64,000 nt of DNA from Desulfosporosinus sp. FKB (lineage in GTDB: Bacteria > Bacillota > Desulfitobacteriia > Desulfitobacteriales > Desulfitobacteriaceae): NCBI RefSeq assembly GCF_002196705.1, contig NZ_NADJ01000015.1:96647-160646 (forward strand). The letters run 5' to 3'. The first letter of the stretch is position 1; every line of letters begins with the position of its first letter. The notes under the pieces are model-generated. The model was not told the origin of the DNA and ran no database searches. It saw only the letters and a program-made list of their open reading frames with translations. Shown piece after piece: positions 25,106 to 33,368 of this stretch. Position numbers and translations under genes: made by a program.

Positions 25106-25139
25106 AAACGGCTACCATCCTTCAAGATGGTAGCCGTTT
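25106..25139 (+). terminator. Strong terminator of YjcZ-like cassette 1
   Basis: Perfect 14-base arms AAACGGCTACCATC and GATGGTAGCCGTTT with a 6-base loop, starting four bases past the stop. Cassette 2 ends with a related hairpin at 63557-63586. Confidence 0.85.
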
Positions 25140-25279
25140 CTACTTAAGCAGAAGAAAAATGTTTTGGCAGCCAATTTCTGGTTCAAAAGCATCGGTCAAC
25201 TTTCGAAGACAATATAAATTGAATAATATGGAATTGCAGGAAATAATCATCCACTAAATAATTAATAGAGGTGAGAGAA

Positions 25280-25582
25280 TTGGTTTATCCCCGAACAAAT
25301 GTGGTTCCTATATACGGTCATTATCCGCATCAGGTACGCTGGTATCCGGTGAACTATACAGGCGGCTATGAACCAGCTTGGTGGGAACGTTACGAAGAAC
25401 AGTTTGAACCACGCTGGATTAAAGAAATGGAAAAACGTATGGGTTTTATGCCAGGCAGAGAACCTATTTGGTGGGAACTTTTTGAAGAACAATTTGAACC
25501 CGCTTGGCTTCAACGTTTAGAACGGCGAATGGGTATCCCTCAGCCATTTGACCCGCGTTATGACAATCCTTACAAAAGATAG
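25280..25582 (+). CDS. Small Trp/Glu-rich tandem-repeat protein
   Basis: A 100-residue protein whose centre is two copies of a unit of about 31 residues: EPAWWERYEEQFEPRWIKEM then EKRMGFMPGR, and EPIWWELFEEQFEPAWLQRL then ERRMGIPQPF. The head is Pro/Tyr-rich (VVPIYGHYPHQVRWYP). It has no TM segment or signal. The unit resembles no enzyme; abundant aromatic and charged residues suit a spore-coat or surface-binding protein. TTG at 25280 has AGAGG eight bases upstream; a GTG nine bases earlier overlaps the ribosome-binding site. A repeat copy begins 50 bases past the stop. Confidence 0.65.
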   Translation: MVYPRTNVVPIYGHYPHQVRWYPVNYTGGYEPAWWERYEEQFEPRWIKEMEKRMGFMPGREPIWWELFEEQFEPAWLQRLERRMGIPQPFDPRYDNPYKR

Positions 25583-25631
25583 TAATTCAAGTGGTTTTTT
25601 GTGTTCAGGGCCAATAAAAAGGTCCTTTTTT

Positions 25632-25808
25632 CATCGGGTTTTTAGGACCCCCACTTCTATAAGTGGGGGTCCTTCGTTAACTTCAGGTGGGGTAGAGTCC
25701 GCCTTCGCCGCTAAATATTCCTATCGGGAAAGGCGGCTCGGCAATAATGTCCACTGGACATTATTGTATCTGAAGCCCCGATGTTCAGCTTAAGCTGAAC
25801 GAGTTCAC
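25632..25808 (-). repeat. Interspersed IS200/IS605-like repeat, copy 5 (long form)
   Basis: Reverse orientation; left end at 25808. It carries the same extra palindromic module as copy 3 (arms AATAATGTCC and GGACATTATT), the GACTCTACCCC core and the CCCCCACTT hairpin. It sits between convergent genes and can act as their terminator. Confidence 0.8.
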
Positions 25809-25833
25809 TGATATCCTTATAACGCGATCTGCT

Positions 25834-27036
25834 CTATCCCTTGATGCCGAGACTTCGTTTATACGCGAAGATTTCCTCGACGGCTCGATGATATCCTCCT
25901 GCAGCTCGAAAGGAATCTCCGATTTCTTCGCACGACTTTCGGAATGACGCATCCTTGAGCACACGTTCCGCCGTCTCTAGAAGGTCTTCCTCCGTTAGTC
26001 CTTCTTGCTTCAGTTGAATGCCGGCGCCAATCTCGGCCACACGTCTTGCAACAATGGGCTGATCTGCACTTTGCGGAAGTACAATCAGTGGAACGCCATA
26101 ATAAAGCCCTTCACTGGTACTATTCATACCACCGTGTGTGATAAATAATCCAGCGTGATGCAGTACTTCGAGCTGAGGCACGTGATTCCGAACTATAAAA
26201 TTCTCGGGAATGTCTCCCAGTTCCGCAATCCTGGTTTGCCTTCCGACAGATAACATGACTGTGTACTTCGTGTTTGCAAACGCCTTAAAGCATAGCTTAT
26301 AAAAATCAGCGGCTTGATTGAACACGGTACCAAGCGAGATGTAAATCAAGTTATCTATATCTATTTGAGACCAGTTAAATTCGTCGTTTAAAGGAGGAAC
26401 TACGGACGGTCCTACAAATTTGTACGATTCATCGAAGCTTTCTCCGCCTGGTTGAAAGTGCCTCGATGTATAGCTGATTGTCAATGGTGCCGGATTGCAG
26501 AAAACCTCATAGGTAGAGCCAATTTGCACATTGTATTTCTCTTGCATACGGCTAACCAACTGTTGAAACTCCTGTTTTGCAAATTCATTCAGTTCTGCGG
26601 GAAATTGGAGTAAGCGTTGGTCTTGTCTATTGTCAAAGCTATTTTTTTTGATTGCAAAACTCGCACACGAGTTGATAGCAGGCAGACCCAGTATTTGAGC
26701 AAGCAGATACCCAGAGCCGAACATAGAGTCATGAATGATATAATCAAATCGTTCTCCTTTGGTTTGCCGCAAAACGCTGGGAATGACCACGTCGGAGGTA
26801 CGCAAAAGTCCACTTGCGCGAGTCCAAGGATTGTCTCCTCCGCCGAGGAATAGTTTCAAAAATTTAGCAGCATCATAGGTGATCACCCTTGCGCCTATCT
26901 GTTCGATTCGATCGCGAAATTGCTCTGTCACCACGTAAACCACGTCTTCACGACGACGAATAAGTTCTTGTACTATACCGAGTGTTGGGTTGATATGTCC
27001 CTCTGCACCTGCATTGATTATAAGAACGCGTGCCAT
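25834..27036 (-). CDS. Macrolide-type UDP-glycosyltransferase (MGT/YjiC family)
   Basis: A 400-residue GT-B glycosyltransferase. The N-terminal domain starts VLIINAGAEGHINPTLG; the C-terminal domain has LIYISLGTVFNQ and the donor-binding signature HHAGLFITHGGMNSTSEGLYYGVPLIVLP. Members glycosylate macrolides, flavonoids or other small molecules, often as self-protection. ATG at 27036 follows GAAGGTG at six bases. It is divergent from a TetR gene with operator-like palindromes between them. Its third codon positions look more G/C-rich than in most neighbours, which together with flanking repeats suggests acquisition. Confidence 0.9.
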   Translation of the reverse strand: MARVLIINAGAEGHINPTLGIVQELIRRREDVVYVVTEQFRDRIEQIGARVITYDAAKFLKLFLGGGDNPWTRASGLLRTSDVVIPSVLRQTKGERFDYIIHDSMFGSGYLLAQILGLPAINSCASFAIKKNSFDNRQDQRLLQFPAELNEFAKQEFQQLVSRMQEKYNVQIGSTYEVFCNPAPLTISYTSRHFQPGGESFDESYKFVGPSVVPPLNDEFNWSQIDIDNLIYISLGTVFNQAADFYKLCFKAFANTKYTVMLSVGRQTRIAELGDIPENFIVRNHVPQLEVLHHAGLFITHGGMNSTSEGLYYGVPLIVLPQSADQPIVARRVAEIGAGIQLKQEGLTEEDLLETAERVLKDASFRKSCEEIGDSFRAAGGYHRAVEEIFAYKRSLGIKG

Positions 27037-27058
27037 AATTATCACCTTCCCCAAAATT

Positions 27059-27080
27059 AATGCGAGCAATTGCTCACATT
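27059..27080. promoter_or_regulatory. Operator-like palindrome upstream of glycosyltransferase
   Basis: A 22-base palindrome centred on GAGCAATTGCTC (27064-27075), with AATG and CATT outer bases and one mismatched pair. It lies 23 bases before the glycosyltransferase start, a good place for TetR repression. Confidence 0.5.
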
Positions 27081-27103
27081 ATATTCGCGAAAACGTAATC
27101 CGT

Positions 27104-27139
27104 CAATAATAATATGAGCTATTACTCATATTATTATTG
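27104..27139. promoter_or_regulatory. Operator-like perfect inverted repeat overlapping the tetR promoter
   Basis: Arms CAATAATAATATGAG and CTCATATTATTATTG with a 6-base spacer, perfect over 15 bases. It overlaps the -35 box of the TetR promoter, so self-repression is likely. Confidence 0.6.
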
Positions 27140-27165
27140 ACTCAATGGTTCAAGGATAATAAAAT
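27137..27165 (+). promoter_or_regulatory. Sigma-A promoter of tetR gene
   Basis: TTGACT (27137-27142), a 17-base spacer and TAAAAT (27160-27165), about 18 bases before the start codon. Confidence 0.6.
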
Positions 27166-27182
27166 TATCATGGAAGGTGTTA

Positions 27183-27815
27183 ATGAAAATGGATGAAGTT
27201 AGTAGGATCAATAAGCAAGTACGTAAACCTAAGCAATCAAGAAGCATAAAGACCAAAGAAAAAATCCTCGAAGTTGCTTTTACTTTATTTTGTAAGAAAG
27301 GCTATTACAATACAACGACCAATGAAATTGCCAAGCAAACCGATGTATCTATTGGGAGTCTCTATTCCTATTTCAAGGACAAAGACTCTATTTTGCTAGA
27401 GATACTTGAGCTTTACAATCAACAATTTATCACGGCTAAAGAAGAAGTATTGGCTCAAGCAGATATTTTTGAAGAGGATAAGAAGGCATGGCTTCGCCTC
27501 TTGATTAACGCATTTATAAAAGCTCACGAAGCTTCAAAAGAGTTAATTAGGGAATTAAATGTTTTGTATTATGTTAACCCGCAGGTAGCATCCATACTGG
27601 ATAAACAAAGAGAAGAATCACGCCTAGCTATCCTCGATTATATTTCTTTGCATAAAGACGATGTTCAAGTTGAAGATATCGAGGCAGCCACTACTCTGGC
27701 ATTTGATTTTGCCTCAGTAATAGTAGACCGGGTGGTTTTTGGCCCAAACAATATTGATAAAGAACGAATTATTAAAAACGGGATAGACGCTATTTATAAA
27801 TTTTTGTTCGACTAA
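27183..27815 (+). CDS. TetR-family repressor
   Basis: A 210-residue TetR/AcrR regulator. The helix-turn-helix spans KEKILEVAFTLFCKKGYYNT then TNEIAKQTDVSIGSLYSYFK. The rest is a helical ligand domain with no specific hallmark. ATG at 27183 has GGAAGG at five bases. It is divergent from the glycosyltransferase, and both promoters hold palindromes, so it probably represses both and responds to the compound that the glycosyltransferase modifies. A terminator follows the gene at 27821. Confidence 0.9.
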   Translation: MKMDEVSRINKQVRKPKQSRSIKTKEKILEVAFTLFCKKGYYNTTTNEIAKQTDVSIGSLYSYFKDKDSILLEILELYNQQFITAKEEVLAQADIFEEDKKAWLRLLINAFIKAHEASKELIRELNVLYYVNPQVASILDKQREESRLAILDYISLHKDDVQVEDIEAATTLAFDFASVIVDRVVFGPNNIDKERIIKNGIDAIYKFLFD

Positions 27816-27820
27816 AAGTA

Positions 27821-27850
27821 AAACCAGAGCATTTTGCTCTGCTCTGGTTT
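27821..27850 (+). terminator. Terminator after tetR gene
   Basis: Arms AAACCAGAGCA and TGCTCTGGTTT with an 8-base loop that can pair further (GAGCA/TGCTC). Confidence 0.7.
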
Positions 27851-28014
27851 ACGTTTTCCCGCTTTTAAACCTTCCCCAACGATTCATATCATATTATCTT
27901 AAGCCAATTTGTACCTCTTCCGATGCGAAAGAACCATTTACAGCCATACCAGGCAGAATTATTGATTTTAAACACTCCTTAGCTACTTCAGCGCTATAGC
28001 ATTGTTATGGGCTT

Positions 28015-28092
28015 GGCGCTTTCGGCGAAAGTGTCCATAGGACACTTTCGTCACCGAAGCCCCGATGTTTAGCTTTAGCTGAACGAGTTCAC
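28015..28092 (-). repeat. Interspersed IS200/IS605-like repeat, copy 6 (variant module)
   Basis: Reverse orientation, left end at 28092. It keeps the left hairpin and ATCGGGGCTTCGG, but the inner palindrome is GAAAGTGTCC (28027-28036) and GGACACTTTC (28040-28049) instead of the AATAATGTCC form. The GACTCT core and right hairpin are absent. Confidence 0.7.
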
Positions 28093-28110
28093 TTCTCTTC
28101 CCTACTATAA

Positions 28111-28887
28111 TTATCGATTCTGACACTTAATAGTTGCCGTAGAGATTCGGACTGCCTCTCTAAGAAATGCTGCCGCCCCAGGTCTATTCTTATCGTAATA
28201 AGCTTTGAATCTTTCGTCGTCGACATACATTTGAGTTACTCCTATATGCGCCTCTTTACTATAACTACTCCAAAAATAGCTCAGCCACTGACGGTGCAAA
28301 TCCGCTGCTTTTTGGGCTAATTCGCCTGCGGGATCACCAGTTTCTACTGCATCATAAAGAGTCTCAAGAACTTCTTGTTCCAGCCGAGTGACCTCGTCAT
28401 ATTGCTCCGGTGTCATATTGAACACCTTTTGATTGGAATAATTAACCGCGTCATTACCGAATTTTGCACGGATTTCCTTGCCATACTTTTCTTCATTATC
28501 ATCTATTAACTTCTGTTTGAAGCCTTCAAACTTTTCTTTATCAGACATTGTACTTCTCCCCTCTTTCACTGCAATAGATTTATCAACATTTATAATTAGT
28601 AAATCTAATTGCTTTCGTTTCTCAAGAAGTTTACCACGGTGTTCTCTCAGAGCTCTCATTTCGTCAAAGTCGGGGGAAGAGACTATTTCCTTAATTGTTT
28701 CCAAACTAAGATCCAGTTCTCGATAAAAGAGAATTTGTTGTAAACGATCCACCTCTGCTTGACCATATATACGATACCCCGATGAGTTAATTCTTGCCGG
28801 CTTTAAGATTCCAATCTCATCGTAATATCTTATGGTTCTTGGACTGATACCGGACATCTGCCCTAATTTTTGGACTGTATATTCCAT
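28111..28887 (-). CDS. MerR-family regulator with TipAS-like domain (second paralogue)
   Basis: A 258-residue regulator with MerR helix-turn-helix (YTVQKLGQMSGISPRTIRYY, GYRIYGQAEVDRLQQILFYREL) and a C-terminal TipAS domain (EVTRLEQEVLETLYDAVETG, QWLSYFWSSYSKEAH, YVDDERFKAYYD). Compared with the copy at 14217 it has a normal RYYDEIG motif and a longer effector domain. GAGGTGAGAG precedes the ATG. Likely senses thiopeptide-like or other hydrophobic molecules. It lies beside a repeat copy, like its paralogue. Confidence 0.9.
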   Translation of the reverse strand: MEYTVQKLGQMSGISPRTIRYYDEIGILKPARINSSGYRIYGQAEVDRLQQILFYRELDLSLETIKEIVSSPDFDEMRALREHRGKLLEKRKQLDLLIINVDKSIAVKEGRSTMSDKEKFEGFKQKLIDDNEEKYGKEIRAKFGNDAVNYSNQKVFNMTPEQYDEVTRLEQEVLETLYDAVETGDPAGELAQKAADLHRQWLSYFWSSYSKEAHIGVTQMYVDDERFKAYYDKNRPGAAAFLREAVRISTATIKCQNR

Positions 28888-28998
28888 GCTCTCACCTCCT
28901 GATGAGATAACTGTAAACCTTTACGCAACGGCAATATCAAGGACTTTTTTATGCTTATTCAAAAAGCGCCATACTTTCTTACGCTTCCAGACCATCTT

Positions 28999-31533
28999 TC
29001 ATGATTTATTTAAAACTTTTTCAATAAATATTCTTGTTAACTCAGGGTCAAACTGTAATCCAGCATTTCTTCTGAGTTCTTCTATTACCATTGTTTCAGG
29101 AAGAGCACTCCGGTAACTTCGTTCACTGGTCATCGCATCATAAGCATCAGCAAGAGAAATGATTCTGGCAAATTTAGGAATATACTCACCTTTTAAGCCT
29201 TTGGGATAACCTGTACCATCCCATCGTTCATGATGTGCGAGTATACAATCTGCAATATCCAACATATAATTCGACGAATTTAGTATCCTATATCCAATAT
29301 CGGGATGACGTTCTATTTCACTTCGTTCCTGTTCTGTAAGTCTTCCTGGTTTATTAAGTATACCTTCTTCAATGGCAATTTTTCCAATATCATGAAGTAA
29401 CCCCACCACTTTAATTTTGTTAATTTCACGTTCTGATAACCCCATGGCAATCCCAATGCTTTGGCATAGTTCACTAACTCTTTTGGAATGTTGTTCTTCT
29501 CTTGGACTCTTTTCGTGCAAGGTATTAATAATTGTGGTTATTGTATCTTTAATATTATTTTGATTTTCCAAGATTTTATTTTTATACATATAATCTTCAG
29601 CGACTTTCAGCGTCTTGAGAATATCTTCACTTGTTTCTTTCTTTGTCGCCCATCCAAACGAAATGCTAATACAAATAGTATTTACTTGTTCGTCTGAACA
29701 TTGATTCTTAATTCTTTTGACAATCATTGCCGCTTCATCCGGGTTAGTTTGTGGAAGAAGAAGGATAAACTCATCTCCTCCCCAACGTGCTACTATGTCA
29801 TCCGTTCTACAGGCTTTTCGAATGACACCGGCGGCTTTACGTAAAAGTTCATCCCCTTTTTCATGGCCAAAAGTATCATTAACCAGCTTCAGGCCATTGA
29901 CATCCCCCATAATTATCGAAAGAGGAAGATTCCTTTCAGAATCTAATCGTCTTATCTCTTCCTCGTAAAATCTCCTATTATAAAGGCCAGTCAATTTGTC
30001 ATGATAGCTTAAATATCGAATTTCATCTTCCTTTTTTATCCTATTGTTAATTTCCTCTTCCAGCATAAGATTAAACTGTTTTAGATCTGCTGTTGTTTCC
30101 TCTAGTTGTTGATTTAGTTCCATAACTCTTTCATGCAAATTTCTATTTTCATCAATTAGTTCTTCGACGTCACCTGAATTAAAGTCTCTATGATAATTGC
30201 AGTCCTTGCTTTTAAAGACTAACATGGCAGCAGTTTGGTTCATGTGTCCAATAAATAACTCTCCATAAGAAGAAAAGCCAACGTTGGGTATTTCACTAAA
30301 AATTTTTCCATACTCCGTAAGTAAACCTGTCTTTTCTAATTCAAGTGTTCGCTTAATGCATTGGAAATTTATGATCCCTTCAATCTTTTTTGCTTGAATT
30401 TTATTTAAGGAAGTCTTTGTATCATCAATAATATTAGTTGATTCGAGTAATCTAACTTCCATTCCTTCAAGTATGCTGCAATCAAATTTAATGTTTGTCC
30501 CTCTCGTTTCACGAGGACTTCTTACTAAGATTTCCTTTTCTCCAATAACTAACCCAACAGGATTAGTCAAAAAATACTTAGTTGCTTCTTCGATAGATTC
30601 TACTCCAATTGCATCTGCATAAGCCAAAATCGCAGGTTTGTGATTAAATTCTATGACTTCTCTTGTTTCTTCATTAACTTTATCGGCAATAAGGACATGA
30701 TCTAAGGCCTTGAAGCTTTGTGTTTTAATAATATCGAATTCAGCATAGGCATTGATTTTAAGAAGAAGAAGTACTGCTGAATCGGTATAAGCTTTGCCGT
30801 TTGCGTAAACATGTGTTTTAACATACTTGAGATCATCCCCAGCGGAACCACCAATAAAAACAACATTTGTTCTATCGCCAATTTTATCCATAATTTTTTC
30901 TTGTTTCATACTTAGCCCATCGATTAAGACAATTCCAACATACTTTCTAGGGTCCATTGTAGATGAACTTAAATTATAGTATTTTTCAAAAGATTTGAAT
31001 GCTCCTTCTACGCTTAATTTGTTTTGAAGATGTTCGATCACTTCTACTTTTGCATCCGAAATAATCTTTGAATTGAAAGCCATCGCAGCAATAGAATTTT
31101 TCAAAAATTCACCATTTGCTATTTCACCAGCAGTAGAGCATCCGATCACGATACAATCATTAAAAGCTTCTTGCATACAAGCGCTTAATTCATACTGATC
31201 AAAACTGGAAGAGCCAAAAAATATCAAAAGTTTTACTTTGAAATTTAATAATTGTTGTTTAATTTCGGATACAGCTATGCTTGCGGTCATTTTAGTAGAA
31301 TATACTGGCTTAATATTATTTAACTCTTCTCCCATATTATTCATATTCAGCTCTTTAGCAATCTTAAGCAATCTTTCAATGATTAATGGATCATCTATGG
31401 ATGAATTGTCATATTGATTAGGATTAATTCCTTTTAAAATAAATTTAGCTTTTGTCATTTCTGCAATTGCGGGATTACCTCTTGATCTTTGAAAAATAAT
31501 CTCATCAATTATCTGTTTGATTTTACCGCTCAA
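28999..31533 (-). CDS. FIST-GGDEF-HD-GYP protein
   Basis: An 844-residue soluble sensor that joins a FIST domain to both cyclic di-GMP enzymes. Residues 70-410 carry FIST_N and FIST_C (VKLLIFFGSSSFDQ, IVIGCSTAGEIANG, VVFIGGSAGDD), a sensor for small ligands such as amino acids. A helix of about 60 residues leads to GGDEF (RWGGDEFILLL) and then HD-GYP (HDIGKIAIEEG, HHERWDGTGYPKG). All catalytic motifs are intact. It has no TM segment. Monocistronic. It shares the GGDEF-HD-GYP arrangement with the receptor at 1634. Confidence 0.92.
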   Translation of the reverse strand: MSGKIKQIIDEIIFQRSRGNPAIAEMTKAKFILKGINPNQYDNSSIDDPLIIERLLKIAKELNMNNMGEELNNIKPVYSTKMTASIAVSEIKQQLLNFKVKLLIFFGSSSFDQYELSACMQEAFNDCIVIGCSTAGEIANGEFLKNSIAAMAFNSKIISDAKVEVIEHLQNKLSVEGAFKSFEKYYNLSSSTMDPRKYVGIVLIDGLSMKQEKIMDKIGDRTNVVFIGGSAGDDLKYVKTHVYANGKAYTDSAVLLLLKINAYAEFDIIKTQSFKALDHVLIADKVNEETREVIEFNHKPAILAYADAIGVESIEEATKYFLTNPVGLVIGEKEILVRSPRETRGTNIKFDCSILEGMEVRLLESTNIIDDTKTSLNKIQAKKIEGIINFQCIKRTLELEKTGLLTEYGKIFSEIPNVGFSSYGELFIGHMNQTAAMLVFKSKDCNYHRDFNSGDVEELIDENRNLHERVMELNQQLEETTADLKQFNLMLEEEINNRIKKEDEIRYLSYHDKLTGLYNRRFYEEEIRRLDSERNLPLSIIMGDVNGLKLVNDTFGHEKGDELLRKAAGVIRKACRTDDIVARWGGDEFILLLPQTNPDEAAMIVKRIKNQCSDEQVNTICISISFGWATKKETSEDILKTLKVAEDYMYKNKILENQNNIKDTITTIINTLHEKSPREEQHSKRVSELCQSIGIAMGLSEREINKIKVVGLLHDIGKIAIEEGILNKPGRLTEQERSEIERHPDIGYRILNSSNYMLDIADCILAHHERWDGTGYPKGLKGEYIPKFARIISLADAYDAMTSERSYRSALPETMVIEELRRNAGLQFDPELTRIFIEKVLNKS

Positions 31534-31937
31534 AATTTCACCATCTTTTACACTATTTATAAAACTCGCCGATTTTCTTTAGTCCACTTCAAATTTAGAC
31601 AACCTTTTTTCAATCAGGCGCATTTTTAATTATTAAACCAACAAACTTAAGAAATATTTCAATTTATCTTTATTTACTAGTCATTTTAATTCTCTCAATT
31701 TTATGTTATTGTTTCGATATAATTTTTATAATCCCTCTAATTATTTAGTTAGCCCTTGCAATAATTATTGAGCTCTTCCAATAAAAAAATTATTTTATCC
31801 CAGAAAATACAGTGGCCTCGCTTTAAGTTTCCTCAAAAGCTAGGCCATTTTCATCCCGTTCCCAGAAGCCTAATATAGAATTAGACACATAAATATTGTC
31901 GACGTTTGCGTAATCACTAATCCTTCTCAATTTTTAA
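31534..31937. other. AT-rich intergenic stretch
   Basis: About 400 bases with no supported gene. An imperfect hairpin with GGCCTCGCTTT and AAAGCTAGGCC at about 31812-31847 may end the DUF3231-like unit. Confidence 0.4.
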
Positions 31938-32456
31938 CTATGGCCTGTAGACCGGTGGTTTAATTAAGTAATCCTTGATTTTGCCGTATTCAAGATACTT
32001 ATCATAGATTTTCATTTCTTCTTCCATAAAGGAAATAAACAATTCTCTTATTTTGGGCGAAGTACTATGAATGAAGGCCATGGTATGAACCGGTAGAAAG
32101 GCCTGGATACCTCGTAAGATTCGCCTGTAAATATACCTGTCTGATATCAGCTCAGTATTTACCGTCTCTTGGGTTTGTTTGGGCGGCCGAATTGGTAAAG
32201 TAATTCCATAATTCAAAAGCTCTTTTTCTAACAACTCAGTATGCTTAGCAAGAGTTCTGTTACCTAAATTAAGGACTAATTTCAAATCATCATCTTTGAC
32301 AAAGCTGTTTAAAAGATTGGTAATATAAATGACATTGTATCTCTGCATCAAATGATTCCAGAGATGATAAACCTCGCTTACATTTATGGTCGTTTGTTTA
32401 TCCCTAAGAAACTCGTTCATTTCGGAGATATCTTTAATATACTTTAATATCTTCAT
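31938..32456 (-). CDS. DUF3231-like protein (spore coat F type), copy A
   Basis: A 172-residue, mostly helical protein with the motifs of DUF3231 half-domains: an N-terminal helix with VSEVYHLWNHLMQRYNV, TLPIRPP near residue 94, and the C-terminal KDYLIKPPVYRP. Full DUF3231 proteins carry two such domains in about 330 residues; this is a single domain. It lies 29 bases after a paralogue (32486) with the same ending PPVYRP, in one operon. Spore or coat association is known for the family and only inferred here. Confidence 0.7.
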   Translation of the reverse strand: MKILKYIKDISEMNEFLRDKQTTINVSEVYHLWNHLMQRYNVIYITNLLNSFVKDDDLKLVLNLGNRTLAKHTELLEKELLNYGITLPIRPPKQTQETVNTELISDRYIYRRILRGIQAFLPVHTMAFIHSTSPKIRELFISFMEEEMKIYDKYLEYGKIKDYLIKPPVYRP

Positions 32457-32485
32457 AATTTATAACCTCAATTTATTTTTTACTT

Positions 32486-33007
32486 CTATGGACGATAGAC
32501 AGGCGGTTGATTTAAGTAGCCTTTTAATTTACCATATTCGACGAGCATTTCTTGTAATTCTATAGTCAAGAGTAAGTGACTTTTTAGTCCTTTTCTGACA
32601 TCAGGGGTGGTACTTTGCATAAAGCCAATACCAAGAATAGGAAAAAACGCAGCAATTACTTCGTAAAACATGAGAAAAATGTCCCTGTCGCTGACAGCCT
32701 CGATATGAACAGTTGAACTAACGTCTGCCGGCGGCCGTACAGGAAAAGGTAAATCGTATTCGCGCATTAAAGCTTCCATATCGTCGATCCCCATGAAAAG
32801 GCCATCCTTGACCTTATTTTTTATTATCATCAAATCATTATCTTCAATCATATGTTCAAAAATCTGGATGCTTTCTAAGGCATCCAGCTTGGTGACTAAA
32901 ACATCCCATATATAAAAAACCTCTACTACATTTATTACTTTTTGCTTTTCCCTGGGTGATTTACCGATTTCAGCTACCTTTTGAACTTTATCCATAATAT
33001 CTACCAT
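32486..33007 (-). CDS. DUF3231-like protein (spore coat F type), copy B
   Basis: A 173-residue paralogue of the downstream gene, with VVEVFYIWDVLVTKLDALE, LPFPVRPP and the identical end QPPVYRP. ATG at 33007 follows GGCAGGG. The pair looks like a split two-domain DUF3231 protein or a tandem duplication, since the typical family member holds two such halves in one chain. No metal-ligand pattern is obvious. Confidence 0.7.
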   Translation of the reverse strand: MVDIMDKVQKVAEIGKSPREKQKVINVVEVFYIWDVLVTKLDALESIQIFEHMIEDNDLMIIKNKVKDGLFMGIDDMEALMREYDLPFPVRPPADVSSTVHIEAVSDRDIFLMFYEVIAAFFPILGIGFMQSTTPDVRKGLKSHLLLTIELQEMLVEYGKLKGYLNQPPVYRP

Positions 33008-33324
33008 TTTCAACCCTGCCTTTTTATATCTCTCACTAGTCTATAATTTCTTAAATATAAATTTTTATACAACGAGACATTGTTGATTATTAATAATCTT
33101 CGCCCTTTTTGATCCTCATAAGTATTCCTTGGTATCTATCTAAGGCAGTATGTAATTCGTGGCATAATTAGTATGTCCATCCGCGAAACACAAATTAGGA
33201 ATACAGAATAAAATATAACATTTTGGAAACTGTAAGATAAATGTTAAAGGAGCATTCCTGTAAGTAACAAAAAATGAGCTTTGAAAAAAAGACGACCTCA
33301 CGTTAAGCTTTGAGAGGATGCACT
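33008..33324. other. Intergenic stretch left of the insertion sequence
   Basis: About 320 bases, AT-rich. Promoter of the DUF3231-like unit by inference; the last part may belong to the insertion sequence left end. Confidence 0.35.
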
Positions 33325-33368
33325 GTTGGCCAACAGAATCCAATCAAAAAATAACGGAGGTCATCCAG

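Noticed and set aside
33318..33368. Upstream start of the transposase frame
   Set aside because: The 17 extra codons cover the left subterminal repeat; the GTG at 33369 has a GGAGG site.
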